64,000 bases of DNA, from NCBI GenBank assembly GCA_036268455.1, contig DATAUD010000104.1, positions 124,001 to 188,000 of the forward strand, read 5' to 3'. Shown here in pieces: positions 25,471 through 34,965 of this stretch. The stretch is from DATAUD01 sp036268455. Lineage in GTDB: Bacteria; Verrucomicrobiota; Verrucomicrobiia; Limisphaerales; Palsa-1400. A model generated the notes under the pieces. It ran no database searches. It was not told the origin of the DNA and worked only from the letters and a program-made list of their open reading frames with translations. A program made the translations under genes and the position numbers. Each line of letters begins with the position of its first letter. The stretch's first letter is position 1.

Positions 25471-26328
25471 ATGAAAGCAAAGACATCCATTCAAGGAGGG
25501 TGGCGGGCCTTCACATTGATCGAGTTGCTGGTGGTCATAGCCATCATTGCAATTCTGGCGGCGCTTCTGTTGCCGGCATTGGCGCGCGCCAAAGCACAGG
25601 CAAAGCAAACTTCGTGTATTAACAATATGCGCGAGATCATGCTCGGCATGGAAATGTATGTTAATGACTATAAGGGCTACCCTGGAGACTATGCTGCAAA
25701 TCAGGGATGTTACGTTTGGATGACGCGGATCTTCCCGATGATGGCAAATGATAGGCAGGTCTTTTTCTGCCCCGCGGCGGCTCCAGACTCCGCGTGGGAC
25801 ACCAACGTGAACAAGACTATCATCGGCGGTGTGGACGAAAATGGTCGTTTTAACCCCTGGCTCGTTACCCCGAGCGTGCGTTTCTCCATCGCTTACAACG
25901 ATTGGGGTATCAGCCTTGGCGCCACCCCCCAGCTTGGTCTCGGCGGTGACATCAATGGCAACGACTACAAAGGCTTGGTGAAAGACACTGACGTCGTGGC
26001 CCCAAGCCAGATGATTGCCATCGGGGATGGTCGCGCCCTGGCAACGGGAGATGGCAACTCGTGGGAGGCGAACCTGGATCCAACTGATACCGATTCACAA
26101 CAAGACCCCGTTAATGGCCAATTGCCCTCAAATCGCCACAACTACAAGTGCGATCTTGCCTGTTGCGACGGTCACGTCGAAACGGCAATACGAAACCTCG
26201 TGATCAATCCGACGAACAACATTTGGCGTCCTCGGTGGAACAACGACAACAAGTATCATCCCGAGGTTCCAAACTGGCCTTCTCTGACACCCTCAGACCC
26301 GGCTTGGCAGCTAGACCCTTCTTATTGA
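25471..26328 (+). CDS. Type II secretion/pilin-like prepilin (Verrucomicrobia type)
   Basis: 285 residues. A short leader with basic residues is followed by AFTLIELLVVIAIIAILAAL, the type IV prepilin cleavage and membrane helix (cut before Phe, Glu at position 5 of the mature protein), then LPALARAKAQAKQTSCINNM. The C-terminus contains HNYKCDLACCDGHV, the usual phrase of this family (H-F/Y-x-G-H/D-G-V type). In Planctomycetes and Verrucomicrobia such proteins exist in many paralogues near secreted enzymes; their exact role is unsettled. Its end overlaps the end of the convergent GH2 gene by 7 bp. Confidence 0.88.
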   Translation: MKAKTSIQGGWRAFTLIELLVVIAIIAILAALLLPALARAKAQAKQTSCINNMREIMLGMEMYVNDYKGYPGDYAANQGCYVWMTRIFPMMANDRQVFFCPAAAPDSAWDTNVNKTIIGGVDENGRFNPWLVTPSVRFSIAYNDWGISLGATPQLGLGGDINGNDYKGLVKDTDVVAPSQMIAIGDGRALATGDGNSWEANLDPTDTDSQQDPVNGQLPSNRHNYKCDLACCDGHVETAIRNLVINPTNNIWRPRWNNDNKYHPEVPNWPSLTPSDPAWQLDPSY

Positions 26329-28553
26329 CCCTTTGGCGTTTTCGGCTCGTCCGGGAGAACAAGTCCCACATCCACGTATTGTCCCCCTGTTGTTTGATGA
26401 CAATGGACTGCCAGCAGGTTGACTCCCGGCTTTAGCGTCGCAACGGCCTCCGGTTGCAAATCAAACTGTTCATAGTGCTCGATAAACCCCGGAAGTTTGG
26501 CCGCCAAAACCCCGTTCAGATAAACCTCAAGGTCCTCGTCGTGATGCGCCTCCATCCTGATTCCCTGCAAATCCTCGTCCCCAAGCGTAAACGGGCGCCG
26601 CAGCCAAATATCGCCCGTGTTCCAAATCGTATGCACCAACGCCCCGGGCGTTCCAGGCGTTCCAAAGCCCGCCACCCCTTCTTTCCAATCCGCCGGGTTG
26701 TAACCCGGCTTGAACCAGTCCGGTCCCGGCGCTTGAAACGTGTAACTCCACGATACATCCGCCGAAATCGCGTCCGGCACAACCACGCGTCCCGCGGTTC
26801 GGTCACGCCCCACAGCGTTGGCCTGGGCCAGGACCTCGGGTGATAATTTCGCCACCGCCCGGTCGTAACTGAGCAGCCCGTTGCATTCCGTTTCCACGTC
26901 GGTCGTTTGCGTATAGACCGCCCCGCTGAGACTGTGTAGATGGTGCAAATTCCACACTTCCCGCAGCAAAAGAAGGTAATCCTCCCCCAGCGTTTTGGAG
27001 TCAGGCTCCATTCGATATGCCCAATTCCGGTTGCTCGACCAGCAATGCCCTTGCGCAATCATTCCCACTCCCCCAAATTCCCCCACAACCATTGCCCGCC
27101 GGGCGTCCGGTTCCAATGGCGACGGTCCAGGATAACTGTGCCCATCGACAACGTCCCCCACGTGCGCGTCGGCCCACCCGCTCGCGTCATCCACAAGCCG
27201 CGAAGGGTCCATCGACTTTAGACATTGCGTCAGCCGTTGCGTGTCGTATTGCCCCCACCCTTCGTTGAAAAGAATCCAGAGAATGATCGACGGGTGGTTG
27301 TAGAGGTCCTTGACCATGTGCAAAAGTTCCGACTCGAATTCGCGCTGCCCCTCGGGCGTCGTGTTGTTTCCGCTTGGCATGTCCTGCCACACCAAAAGTC
27401 CCAGTTTGTCGCACCAGTAATACCATCGGTCCGGCTCGATTTTCACGTGCTTTCGCGTCATGTTGAACCCGGCCGCTTTGAGAAACTCCAGGTCGGACCG
27501 CAACGCATCATCGCTCGGCGCCGTGTAAATACCATCCGGCCAAAAACCCTGGTCCAGCGTTCCTATTTGGAACATCGGATCCCCGTTCAGCAGGATGCGC
27601 GCGATCCCCTGCCCATCTTTGCCCAACGTGGCCTGCCTCATGCCGAAGTAACTCGAAACCCGGTCCACCGTGTTCCCGTCCTTTTTCAAAATCACCTCAA
27701 GGTCGTAAAGGAATGGCGAATCCGGCGACCAAAGCTTCGGGTGCGCAATCAGCAGCGTCAAATCCGCCCCCGCCCTGCCGCCAACACGGCCCGCAGCCAC
27801 GCCGTTTGTGAATGCGATTGCCTCCACTTGCAAATCATCGTCCAGAGTATTGACAGCCACTTGCAGACGCAGGCCGGTGTCCAACTCGGGCGTCATTTTC
27901 AAGCTGTCGATGCATTCCGTCGGCACCGGCTCCAGCCAAACCGTCTGCCAGATTCCGGAATTGGACGAATAAAAAATCCCCTGCGGGTGAAGCGATTGTT
28001 TCCCGCGGGGCTGGTCCCCTTCCGTCGGATCGGTGTCCATCACGATGATCTCTTCCGGCCGGTCCCAATGGAGGCAATCTGTAATGTCAAAGGCAAACCG
28101 GTCGTATCCTCCGCGATGCTGCCCCGCTTCGCGCCCGTTGACGATGACCTTGCACTGCCAGTCCGCCGCTCCGAATTGCAGCCGGATGCGCCGCCCCTTC
28201 CATTCCGGCGGAATCCGAACCGTCCGCCGATACCAAAGCACATTCGTTGGCCCCAGCGTCTTCATCACTCCTGAAAGAGCCGATTCAATCGGAAACGGCA
28301 CAAGAATCTGTCCGTCGTACTTCTCCGGCGGCGTGGAACCGGCTTGTCGAACCGCGTAATCCCACAAACCATTCAAATTCTTCCAATCCGTCCGCACTAA
28401 TTGCGGACGCGGATATTCCGGGTGACAATTCGTCGGGCTGACCGACGCCGCCCACCGCGTCATCAGCGGCGCCTTGCCCGCCTCCCACGCGAAAGCCCGG
28501 GTCATCAGCAACGCGATCCCCGCGCAAACAAGCCGTCCAAAAACGCGATTCAT
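26322..28553 (-). CDS. Secreted glycoside hydrolase family 2 protein with extra C-terminal sandwich domain
   Basis: 743 residues with a signal peptide (LVCAGIALLMTRAFA). The GH2 sugar-binding domain begins at RPQLVRTDWKNLNGLWDY. The Ig-like domain and TIM barrel follow: FNMTRKHVKIEPDRWYYWCD, LLVWQDMPSGN, the acid/base Glu431 in ILFNEGWGQ, and the nucleophile Glu492 in VVGEFGG. The last ~125 residues (DIWLRRPFTL, HHDEDLEVYLNGVLAAK, AVHCHQTTGGQYVDVGL) form a beta-sandwich module that recurs at the C-terminus of the glutaminase-like protein at 32345. It probably cleaves beta-galactosides or related sugars in the periplasm; specificity cannot be read. The start overlaps the response-regulator stop (ATGA), so it is the third gene of a sensor-regulator-enzyme operon. 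Confidence 0.88.
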   Translation of the reverse strand: MNRVFGRLVCAGIALLMTRAFAWEAGKAPLMTRWAASVSPTNCHPEYPRPQLVRTDWKNLNGLWDYAVRQAGSTPPEKYDGQILVPFPIESALSGVMKTLGPTNVLWYRRTVRIPPEWKGRRIRLQFGAADWQCKVIVNGREAGQHRGGYDRFAFDITDCLHWDRPEEIIVMDTDPTEGDQPRGKQSLHPQGIFYSSNSGIWQTVWLEPVPTECIDSLKMTPELDTGLRLQVAVNTLDDDLQVEAIAFTNGVAAGRVGGRAGADLTLLIAHPKLWSPDSPFLYDLEVILKKDGNTVDRVSSYFGMRQATLGKDGQGIARILLNGDPMFQIGTLDQGFWPDGIYTAPSDDALRSDLEFLKAAGFNMTRKHVKIEPDRWYYWCDKLGLLVWQDMPSGNNTTPEGQREFESELLHMVKDLYNHPSIILWILFNEGWGQYDTQRLTQCLKSMDPSRLVDDASGWADAHVGDVVDGHSYPGPSPLEPDARRAMVVGEFGGVGMIAQGHCWSSNRNWAYRMEPDSKTLGEDYLLLLREVWNLHHLHSLSGAVYTQTTDVETECNGLLSYDRAVAKLSPEVLAQANAVGRDRTAGRVVVPDAISADVSWSYTFQAPGPDWFKPGYNPADWKEGVAGFGTPGTPGALVHTIWNTGDIWLRRPFTLGDEDLQGIRMEAHHDEDLEVYLNGVLAAKLPGFIEHYEQFDLQPEAVATLKPGVNLLAVHCHQTTGGQYVDVGLVLPDEPKTPKGQ

Positions 28554-29188
28554 GTTTTGAGAAATTTGACGACCGCAGCCGTCCGCGAATGAACGTGCAG
28601 CTTCTCATAAATCCGCCGGATATAATTGCGGACGGTGTGGATGCTCACATTCAATTGGTCGGCGATTTGTTTGTAGGCCAGCCCTTCCGCCATCGCCTTC
28701 AGCACTTCCAATTCGCGATTCGAAAGCTCCGTCGATTCCGCCCCCGCCCGCGGCGCGGATTGAAACGACTTCACCACCTTTCGCGCAATCGACGTGGACA
28801 TCGGCGCGCCCCCCGCCACCACTTCCCGGATCGCCGCCAGCAACTCCTCCGGCCGCTGCCGTTTCAGCAGGTATCCGCTCGCGCCCGCGGCCAGCGCCTG
28901 GAAAATTTTCTCCGAGTCGTCAAAAACCGTCAACATCAGCACCAGTATCTCCGGCAGCAACACCTTCAACGCGCGCACGCATTCAATTCCATCGGTCGCC
29001 CGTTCCCCGAGATTGATATCCATCAGGACGACATCCGGCGGGTTTTTCGGCAATCCGGCGAGCGCCTCGCGCGCCGTCGCGTAAGCGTGCGTGCAACGAA
29101 ATTCCGGAAACGCGCCGAGATAACCGCCAATGTTCTCCCGCAAATCCCGCGAATCATCCACAATGCCAATGGTAACAACCTTGCTCAT
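28550..29188 (-). CDS. NarL/LuxR-type response regulator
   Basis: 212 residues. Receiver domain 1-~125 with acidic pair Asp11/Asp12 (IVDDS), phospho-acceptor Asp57 (VVLMDINLG) and the conserved Lys in YLLKRQRPEEL. A C-terminal LuxR helix-turn-helix follows (LSNRELEVLKAMAEGLAYKQ, then IADQLNVSIHTVRNYIRRIY). It is the cognate partner of the upstream histidine kinase, whose stop overlaps its ATG (29185-29188). It likely activates transcription of polysaccharide or glycosidase genes in response to the kinase signal. An in-frame extension to 29269 lies within the kinase gene and is rejected. Confidence 0.93.
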   Translation of the reverse strand: MSKVVTIGIVDDSRDLRENIGGYLGAFPEFRCTHAYATAREALAGLPKNPPDVVLMDINLGERATDGIECVRALKVLLPEILVLMLTVFDDSEKIFQALAAGASGYLLKRQRPEELLAAIREVVAGGAPMSTSIARKVVKSFQSAPRAGAESTELSNRELEVLKAMAEGLAYKQIADQLNVSIHTVRNYIRRIYEKLHVHSRTAAVVKFLKT

Positions 29189-32100
29189 GCCGTCTCCGTA
29201 TTGGTTGAACTGAGCGCGACTTTCAATTCCACACTGGCGCCCTGGTTCGGCTGGCTTCGAATTGTGCAAGTGCCTCCCACATCCGCCAAATGTTGCTTCA
29301 TATTCGCCAACCCGTTTCGTCCATCGCTCTGTCCTTCTCCGTTGTAATTGGCCGGCGCAAAACCAAGCCCGTTGTCTTTAACTCGAATGTTCAACGTCCC
29401 TTGCTCGAATTGTATCTGAACATCGACCCGCGTTGCCCCGGCGTGTTTGAGGACGTTGCTCAAGGATTCCTCAAACGCCAAAAAAACGTTGTGCCGGAAT
29501 TCCGCCGATAAATTCCACGCCGGCAAATCCCCCTGAACCCGCAAATCGCACTCGACTGTCGTGTTTTGAAAATACTCGCGCGCGTACTGGCTCAAGTAGG
29601 AGGCCAGTTGTTCCAGGGTGTCGTTGCGCGGGTTGACCGCCCACACCATTTCATCCAGCGCCTTGAGCAAGTCGCGCGAAGTCGTCGCAATCGAATCCAC
29701 TTTGTCCCCCGCCGTGCCCGTTGTCCCGGACTCCACCTTGAGCCGTTCGCTAAGGAAGGAAATCTTGGTCAGCTTCGAGCCAATCTCATCGTGCATGTTC
29801 CGCGCAATTCGCATCCGCTCCCGCTCCATCGCTTGTTGCTGCTCCAATCCCGCCAACCGCCGCCGCAACCGCCGATGCGACGCAATCCGCACCGTCGCCG
29901 CCGCCGCCGTCGTCGCCGCCATGCCGTAAAGGACCAGTGCCCACGGTCCGCGCCACAGCGGCGTCGGAATTATAAACGACAGGCTGACGCCGTGGTCGTT
30001 CCACACACCCTCCGCGTTGCAGGCGGTCACATGAAAAGTATAAGTTCCGCTCGGCAACCCGCCGTAGCGCACACGCCGTTCCGGTCCCGTCTCCACCCAA
30101 TCCGCGTCAAACCCGTCCAGCTTGTGCCGGAATCGTATCTTCTCCGGCGCTTCGAAGCTCAACGCGGTCACTTGAAGTTCCAGCGTCCGAAGACCCGCCG
30201 GAAATTTCACGGGCGCCGCCGCTCCGCTCCCGCCCGTCGGCGACATCAATTGATTATTGACATACACGGCTTCGATGTGGACTTGCGGCGGGGGCGTGTC
30301 CGCCTCCCACCCTTGTGTATCGATCCCAATAAGCCCATTGACCGTCGCAAACCAAAGCCGTCCTTCTGGCGAACGCACGGCGTGCGGCCATCCGGGATTC
30401 ATCGTTCGCTCCGGCCCGGCTTCCGTCTCGAACATCAATTTCGGTTTCAGCGCCCCATTCCCGCTCAAGGCCGATGCGACCGAGTTGCTTGCAATCCGGC
30501 ACAATCCCCGCGGCATTTCCAGCCAGACATTTGCCTCCCCGTCTTCCAAAACACCTGAAACCACGTCATCCAGCAACCCGTCACGCATGTCCCAGGCAAG
30601 ACACCGACTCTCCGTCAAACATCCCAAACCCCCTCCAGCGCTCCCAATCCACAACGTCTTCCCCGGCCCTTCGCACAATCCAAGAATCGCCTTGTCCGCA
30701 AGCTTCGGCGCAAGCTTTGCCGCGCTCACATCGTGGAACGCTTCGTCGCTCCGCATCACCGCTCCGCTCTCCGTGCCAATCCACAACCCGCCCTCGCGCG
30801 CCGCCAGCAACGCCGTCACAGGCGAACCCGGAAGCCCGTCCGCGCTCGTAAATGTCGAGACTTTCCCATCCTTGAACCTGTGCACCTCTCCCGCTCGTGT
30901 GCCCGCCCAAACCGCTCCTTGCGCATCCGCGCAAACCGCCAAAACGCAATCATCCGACAACCCGTTGGCGGTCGTGTAAACCACCGTCCGCCCGTCCTTG
31001 ATGTGATAAAGCCCGCTCCCGGTCGTCCCCACCCACAAGCTGTTGTCCGATTGTGCGCAACCCGAAGAAACCAGGTCCTGCCCGAGCCATTTCGTGTCCT
31101 CCCCTACCTGTTCAAACCGGTCCCCCATCCCCGCATACAGTCCGCCTGACTCTGTGCCCACATAAATCCGCCCGAGCGAGTCCGCCGTCACGCACGTCGC
31201 CGCCCCAGTCGGCAACCCGCGCGCCCCTGTCAACAGCGCAATTCGTTGCGGGCGCAATTGCGCCAAAACGCCATCCGAAATTCCGAGCCAAAGATCGCCC
31301 TCCCGGTCCTCACAGATCGTCCGCACATCATTGGGCCAGCGCCCCTCGCTCAGAGTCACAGGATGAAATCTCGTTCCATCAAAACCAAAGACGCCGCGCC
31401 CGCTCGCGCCGATCCACAATTGCCCGCCACGCCCTTCGCACAAGCTCCAAACCCGCGTCATCGCCGATTTCTCGCCGGGAAAGTAATTAATCCGTTTGTT
31501 CCCCTCCGCAAGATTGATGATGTAAGTCGCGCAAAACGCCCACAAATTTCCCCGCCGGTCCTCATACGCCCCAAGAAAATCATCCTGCCGCTCCTTGCCT
31601 CGGGTTGGAAATTCAAAGCGATGAATCCGGTTATTGACAACCCGGCACATCCCTCCTGCCGTAGTTATCCAAACCGTCCCCGATCGCGCCGCATGAACGC
31701 TGGAAACCGAATCATTCGGCAAGCCGTCCCGCGTGGTAAAGGCGGCAAAATGATCTCCATCCCGCCGGTTCACTCCGCGCCGCGTGCCGATCCACAGCCG
31801 CCCCGCCGCATCCAGCGTCAGGCTCGTCACATTCTCGTCCAGCAAGCCGTCCGCCTTGCCATAATGTTGGATTTGCCCCGGCTTCCAGCAAAAAAGCCCC
31901 TGGTCCTCGGTCCCAATCCACACGCACCCGCCCGTATCCTCGCACAAAGCCGTGATCGCCGCGGCACGATTGTCGCCGCGCCGGGGAAGTGGAATCTCGG
32001 TAAATTTGATGCCGTCAAACCTCACAAGCCCCGCCGTAGTTCCCACCCAGAGGTATCCATCCTGCGTTTGCTGGATGCAGGTCACTGAACCATCCGGCAA

Positions 32101-32253
32101 ACCATCCGTTTTCGTCCACGTCCGAAGCGTGAAATCCTGCAATTCCGATCCCAGATCGTCACACCTTCCCTGCAACCCGCAGAACACCAGCGCCACCATC
32201 AAAAGCCATGCGCCGAGAACCGCGGGCGGGGGATTTCGATTCAGGCACAACAT
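29185..32253 (-). CDS. Beta-propeller sensor histidine kinase (Reg_prop, Y_Y_Y, HisKA_3)
   Basis: 1022 residues with a signal peptide (LGAWLLMVALVFCG). Residues ~35-640 consist of about 14 propeller repeats of the type DGYLWVGTTAGLVRFDG. A Y_Y_Y domain (~690-760: RFRHKLDGFDADWVETGPER) and one membrane helix (WALVLYGMAATTAAAATVRI) follow. HisKA_3 carries phospho-acceptor His821 in RIARNMHDEIGSKL. The C-terminal HATPase_c has the N-box EESLSNVLKHA and the G-box DNGLGFA, then GLANMKQHL. The same periplasmic sensor layout controls polysaccharide-use loci in Bacteroidetes, so the ligand is plausibly an oligosaccharide. It heads a tightly overlapped operon with a regulator and a GH2 enzyme. Confidence 0.93.
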   Translation of the reverse strand: MLCLNRNPPPAVLGAWLLMVALVFCGLQGRCDDLGSELQDFTLRTWTKTDGLPDGSVTCIQQTQDGYLWVGTTAGLVRFDGIKFTEIPLPRRGDNRAAAITALCEDTGGCVWIGTEDQGLFCWKPGQIQHYGKADGLLDENVTSLTLDAAGRLWIGTRRGVNRRDGDHFAAFTTRDGLPNDSVSSVHAARSGTVWITTAGGMCRVVNNRIHRFEFPTRGKERQDDFLGAYEDRRGNLWAFCATYIINLAEGNKRINYFPGEKSAMTRVWSLCEGRGGQLWIGASGRGVFGFDGTRFHPVTLSEGRWPNDVRTICEDREGDLWLGISDGVLAQLRPQRIALLTGARGLPTGAATCVTADSLGRIYVGTESGGLYAGMGDRFEQVGEDTKWLGQDLVSSGCAQSDNSLWVGTTGSGLYHIKDGRTVVYTTANGLSDDCVLAVCADAQGAVWAGTRAGEVHRFKDGKVSTFTSADGLPGSPVTALLAAREGGLWIGTESGAVMRSDEAFHDVSAAKLAPKLADKAILGLCEGPGKTLWIGSAGGGLGCLTESRCLAWDMRDGLLDDVVSGVLEDGEANVWLEMPRGLCRIASNSVASALSGNGALKPKLMFETEAGPERTMNPGWPHAVRSPEGRLWFATVNGLIGIDTQGWEADTPPPQVHIEAVYVNNQLMSPTGGSGAAAPVKFPAGLRTLELQVTALSFEAPEKIRFRHKLDGFDADWVETGPERRVRYGGLPSGTYTFHVTACNAEGVWNDHGVSLSFIIPTPLWRGPWALVLYGMAATTAAAATVRIASHRRLRRRLAGLEQQQAMERERMRIARNMHDEIGSKLTKISFLSERLKVESGTTGTAGDKVDSIATTSRDLLKALDEMVWAVNPRNDTLEQLASYLSQYAREYFQNTTVECDLRVQGDLPAWNLSAEFRHNVFLAFEESLSNVLKHAGATRVDVQIQFEQGTLNIRVKDNGLGFAPANYNGEGQSDGRNGLANMKQHLADVGGTCTIRSQPNQGASVELKVALSSTNTETA

Positions 32254-32344
32254 ACTCTGGCGATTTAACCATACTTAAGCCCGAAAGAAAATCCAACCGT
32301 TGGAGTTTTGCGCGATTTTTCGAGGTTTTTGGAGGAATTCTGAG

Positions 32345-34894
32345 TTATTTCGGTTCCAATACGTTTGCGATCCCAACATCTATGTTTTGGCCCCCGGACG
32401 TTTGGTGACAATGGACTGCGAGGGTCACTGTGGCGTTTGGCTTGAGCAACGCCCGCGCGGATGGCCGGATGCCGAGCGTCACATACCGGGTTGTGAATCC
32501 GCCCTGCCGCGCGGCCAGGACGCCATCGACATAGACTTCCACATCCTCGTCGTGATGGACGTAGAACTGAAGGCTGGGGTAACTCTTCTCCGGCAAAGTG
32601 ATCTTGCGCCGCAGCCAAATATCATCGGTATCCCAGCGCGTCCGCACCACCGCGCCCGGCGTCCCTGTCGTGCCAAAGCTGGCGGGGCCTGTCCTCCAGG
32701 AGGATGCGTCAAAATCCGGCTTCGTCCAAACGTCGGGAGGCCGTTGCGTTGTGTAACGCCAAATCTCCGCCATTTTTTGCGACGTGGGAATCACCTCCAC
32801 GATTTTTGGCGGTTCCGGCAACGCCGCCCAAGGCCCCACTTTGGAATTGTCCTCATGCGCCCATTTCTTCCAGATGTCCGGGTCCGCCAGCAGTTTGATA
32901 AAAATGCCGCCAATGACAGGCCGCGCGTGCATTCCGTCGCTGTGAACGTCGTCAGTGACGTAGGAATCGGCAAACGGCGACCGCGCAGTCGTCTGGTTGA
33001 GGTAATCGTAGATCGGCGAAGTCAACGTTTCGAAGTCGCTTTGGTTTTCCGCAAGGGTTGCGCTCCAAACGGACCAATCCGTTTTGGTCAGTTTGGTCCG
33101 TGAATCGAGCGGCACGCCGTAGCGCTGAAGCACCGTTTTGTAATGCGCGATTTCCTTCCGTGCCACCTCCGGCGGAAAAATGTTCAAACCCAGGATGCGA
33201 TCCCAAACGAGGTTATACTTTTGGCTCCAGGTATTTGGCTTATCGAAAGCCAGCCGAAAATGATCGCCATCGGCGGCGGCGCTAACCCAGTGAGCGGCGT
33301 CCGTCTTCGCCATTTGATGAAATTTTTCCGCGCCGGCTGTGTCGCCGCGCATTCGGCACAAATCCCCGTAACAGGCCAAACCGAGGATCGCTTTGATGGA
33401 AAGGTTGGCGTTGTGCGCGAGGTGCCCCATGAAATCGTCGGTGCAGAGCTGGTCTTCCGGGTCCAGTCCGTAATTCTCCAAGTATTCGGCCCATTGCGCC
33501 AGCTTCGGCCACCAACGATCGAGGAAATGCGCGTTTCCGTCGATCTGCGCAACCGCGTCGCACAGGATCAGCATGTTGCCGCTTTCCTCCACCGGCATGC
33601 CTTCGCCGCCGTCATCAGTACCCCGGGCGATTGGGTAGGTGCCGAGATCGTGGGGCGCATTGGGAAACTTCCAGTGGGAGCTGGCGGCGTAACTCAGAAT
33701 GGGAACAAGCGTGGCTTTCGCCAGCGCCGGACTCAGCAACAGCCATTGCGGATCCATTGGAAAAAAAACATCCACTGTGGCGATGTCGCCGTTGCTGGTG
33801 TTTTCCTTGGTGAAAAAAAGCGGCTGCTTGTTCGAATCGGCGGCAAGCCCGCAGGCGCAGGCGCATTGACGATAAGCGAGAGCGCACATTTGGGCGTACT
33901 TGGTGCCTCCGACTCTCGTCGCGTCCGCCGTTAAATCCTCGTCGAACTTCGCGCAGCGCCTCGCCAACTTCGGATAATCGCGCGCCGCCTTTTGCAACAT
34001 TTGCGGGGCAGTCGCGCCATTGCGCCGCCAATATGGCCGGAGCTTCTTTCCAAAATACTCGATGGCATATAATTCATCGTACGCCACAATGACCTGCCGT
34101 GTAACTGCACTGGAGCCGACATTGCCAAGATCGAAAGCGAAAGCCATGACGGGCCGCCCGTCATTTACGGCGCGAGGCATCCGCGCATCGTCCGAGCCGG
34201 GGAGAGCGCCGCTCCCGACGAACGCATCGAGAAGAGCTTTGTTTCCGCCGATGGCGGCGGTGGACTGATCGCTTGGGGCGGCGGCGTACACGTAGCCCCA
34301 ATTAATGCGATGGTCGTCCCCGGACGATCCCAGCACGTCCTGTTCAGTCGTCCCCACGCGAAGGGCCGTCAGGCTCCCGGCCTTCTCGCGCTTCCATTCC
34401 ACTTGTTCGTCATTCTTATTGACGGCAAGTTCCGAGCTTGTGCTGTCGTAAAGCGACACCGCATGGTCCTGGCCATCCATCGAATGCACCTGCCAGGTGA
34501 TGTAACTGAGCGGCAGCGCCATCGCGTCCAAGTCATCCGGCAGCGCTGGACGCATAAATGTCAGCGTCACGTGAACTTTGCCGTTCTCGAAATCATAGAT
34601 GCTGCTGGTGGGTGTCACCGACAGGCCGTCTTGCGGGAGCGCGGGAACGGATTCCGGCTCATCGCCCATGAGCCGATAACTCGCGCCATCGACGCGAATC
34701 AAACTGATGAGAGAATGGCGCCGGCCGGTCCAGTGCTGTGTTGGGCGATCGGTCAAACGATCCGCCGCGGACCAGACGCTCAGATAAGGATCGAAGGTCA
34801 CCAACGGCACGGAAGGCGGCCGAAATGATTCGGCAAAAGCTTGCGCCAGCCCAAGGGACACAAGGGCCAGACACCCAACAAGACAACGCTTCAT
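32345..34894 (-). CDS. Secreted glutaminase-A-like protein (DUF4964/5127/4965/1793) with sandwich domain
   Basis: 849 residues. Signal peptide MKRCLVGCLALVSLGLAQAF, then blocks of the fungal/bacterial glutaminase-A family in order: SVPLVTFDPYLSVWSAAD (DUF4964), VTLTFMRPALPDDLDAMALP (DUF5127), KYAQMCALAYRQ (DUF4965), and TDDFMGHLAHNANLSIKA with TWSQKYNLVWDRIL (DUF1793, an alpha/alpha barrel). After this, ~130 extra residues (SSWRTGPASFGTTGTPGA, HHDEDVEVYVDGVLAAR, AVHCHQTSGGQNIDVGI) match the C-terminus of the GH2 protein at 26322. The substrate is uncertain: such proteins in carbohydrate loci may be glycosidases. ATG 34894 was chosen because it starts the signal peptide. A palindromic operator-like site ends 34 bp upstream. 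Confidence 0.85.
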   Translation of the reverse strand: MKRCLVGCLALVSLGLAQAFAESFRPPSVPLVTFDPYLSVWSAADRLTDRPTQHWTGRRHSLISLIRVDGASYRLMGDEPESVPALPQDGLSVTPTSSIYDFENGKVHVTLTFMRPALPDDLDAMALPLSYITWQVHSMDGQDHAVSLYDSTSSELAVNKNDEQVEWKREKAGSLTALRVGTTEQDVLGSSGDDHRINWGYVYAAAPSDQSTAAIGGNKALLDAFVGSGALPGSDDARMPRAVNDGRPVMAFAFDLGNVGSSAVTRQVIVAYDELYAIEYFGKKLRPYWRRNGATAPQMLQKAARDYPKLARRCAKFDEDLTADATRVGGTKYAQMCALAYRQCACACGLAADSNKQPLFFTKENTSNGDIATVDVFFPMDPQWLLLSPALAKATLVPILSYAASSHWKFPNAPHDLGTYPIARGTDDGGEGMPVEESGNMLILCDAVAQIDGNAHFLDRWWPKLAQWAEYLENYGLDPEDQLCTDDFMGHLAHNANLSIKAILGLACYGDLCRMRGDTAGAEKFHQMAKTDAAHWVSAAADGDHFRLAFDKPNTWSQKYNLVWDRILGLNIFPPEVARKEIAHYKTVLQRYGVPLDSRTKLTKTDWSVWSATLAENQSDFETLTSPIYDYLNQTTARSPFADSYVTDDVHSDGMHARPVIGGIFIKLLADPDIWKKWAHEDNSKVGPWAALPEPPKIVEVIPTSQKMAEIWRYTTQRPPDVWTKPDFDASSWRTGPASFGTTGTPGAVVRTRWDTDDIWLRRKITLPEKSYPSLQFYVHHDEDVEVYVDGVLAARQGGFTTRYVTLGIRPSARALLKPNATVTLAVHCHQTSGGQNIDVGIANVLEPK

Positions 34895-34927
34895 GTGGCG
34901 AACAATAACTGCTCTAATGTACCTGGT

Positions 34928-34951
34928 CATGTGGCATAAAAAGGCTACAAA
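34928..34951. promoter_or_regulatory. Palindromic operator-like site 2
   Basis: CATGTGGC-ATAAAAAG-GCTACAAA: one perfect and one imperfect half-site. Read on the minus strand, TTTTTATGCCACATGACC closely matches site 1. It sits between the GH127 stop and the glutaminase-like start, so that gene may have its own promoter. A further half-site-like GCCACATGA overlaps the start codon at 34892-34900. Confidence 0.6.
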
Positions 34952-34965
34952 TTCTTCGAGCGAAG

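Noticed and set aside
26100..26330. Frame-overlapping small plus-strand reading frames at the end of the pseudopilin gene
   Set aside because: Out of frame with a gene having a clear prepilin signature.
27225..28274. 349-residue plus-strand frame inside GH2
   Set aside because: Antisense shadow of the glycosidase, very rich in Arg/Pro/His.
29566..30558. 330-residue plus-strand frame inside the sensor kinase
   Set aside because: Antisense to a gene with clear domain order; His/Arg/Pro-rich with no recognisable motif.
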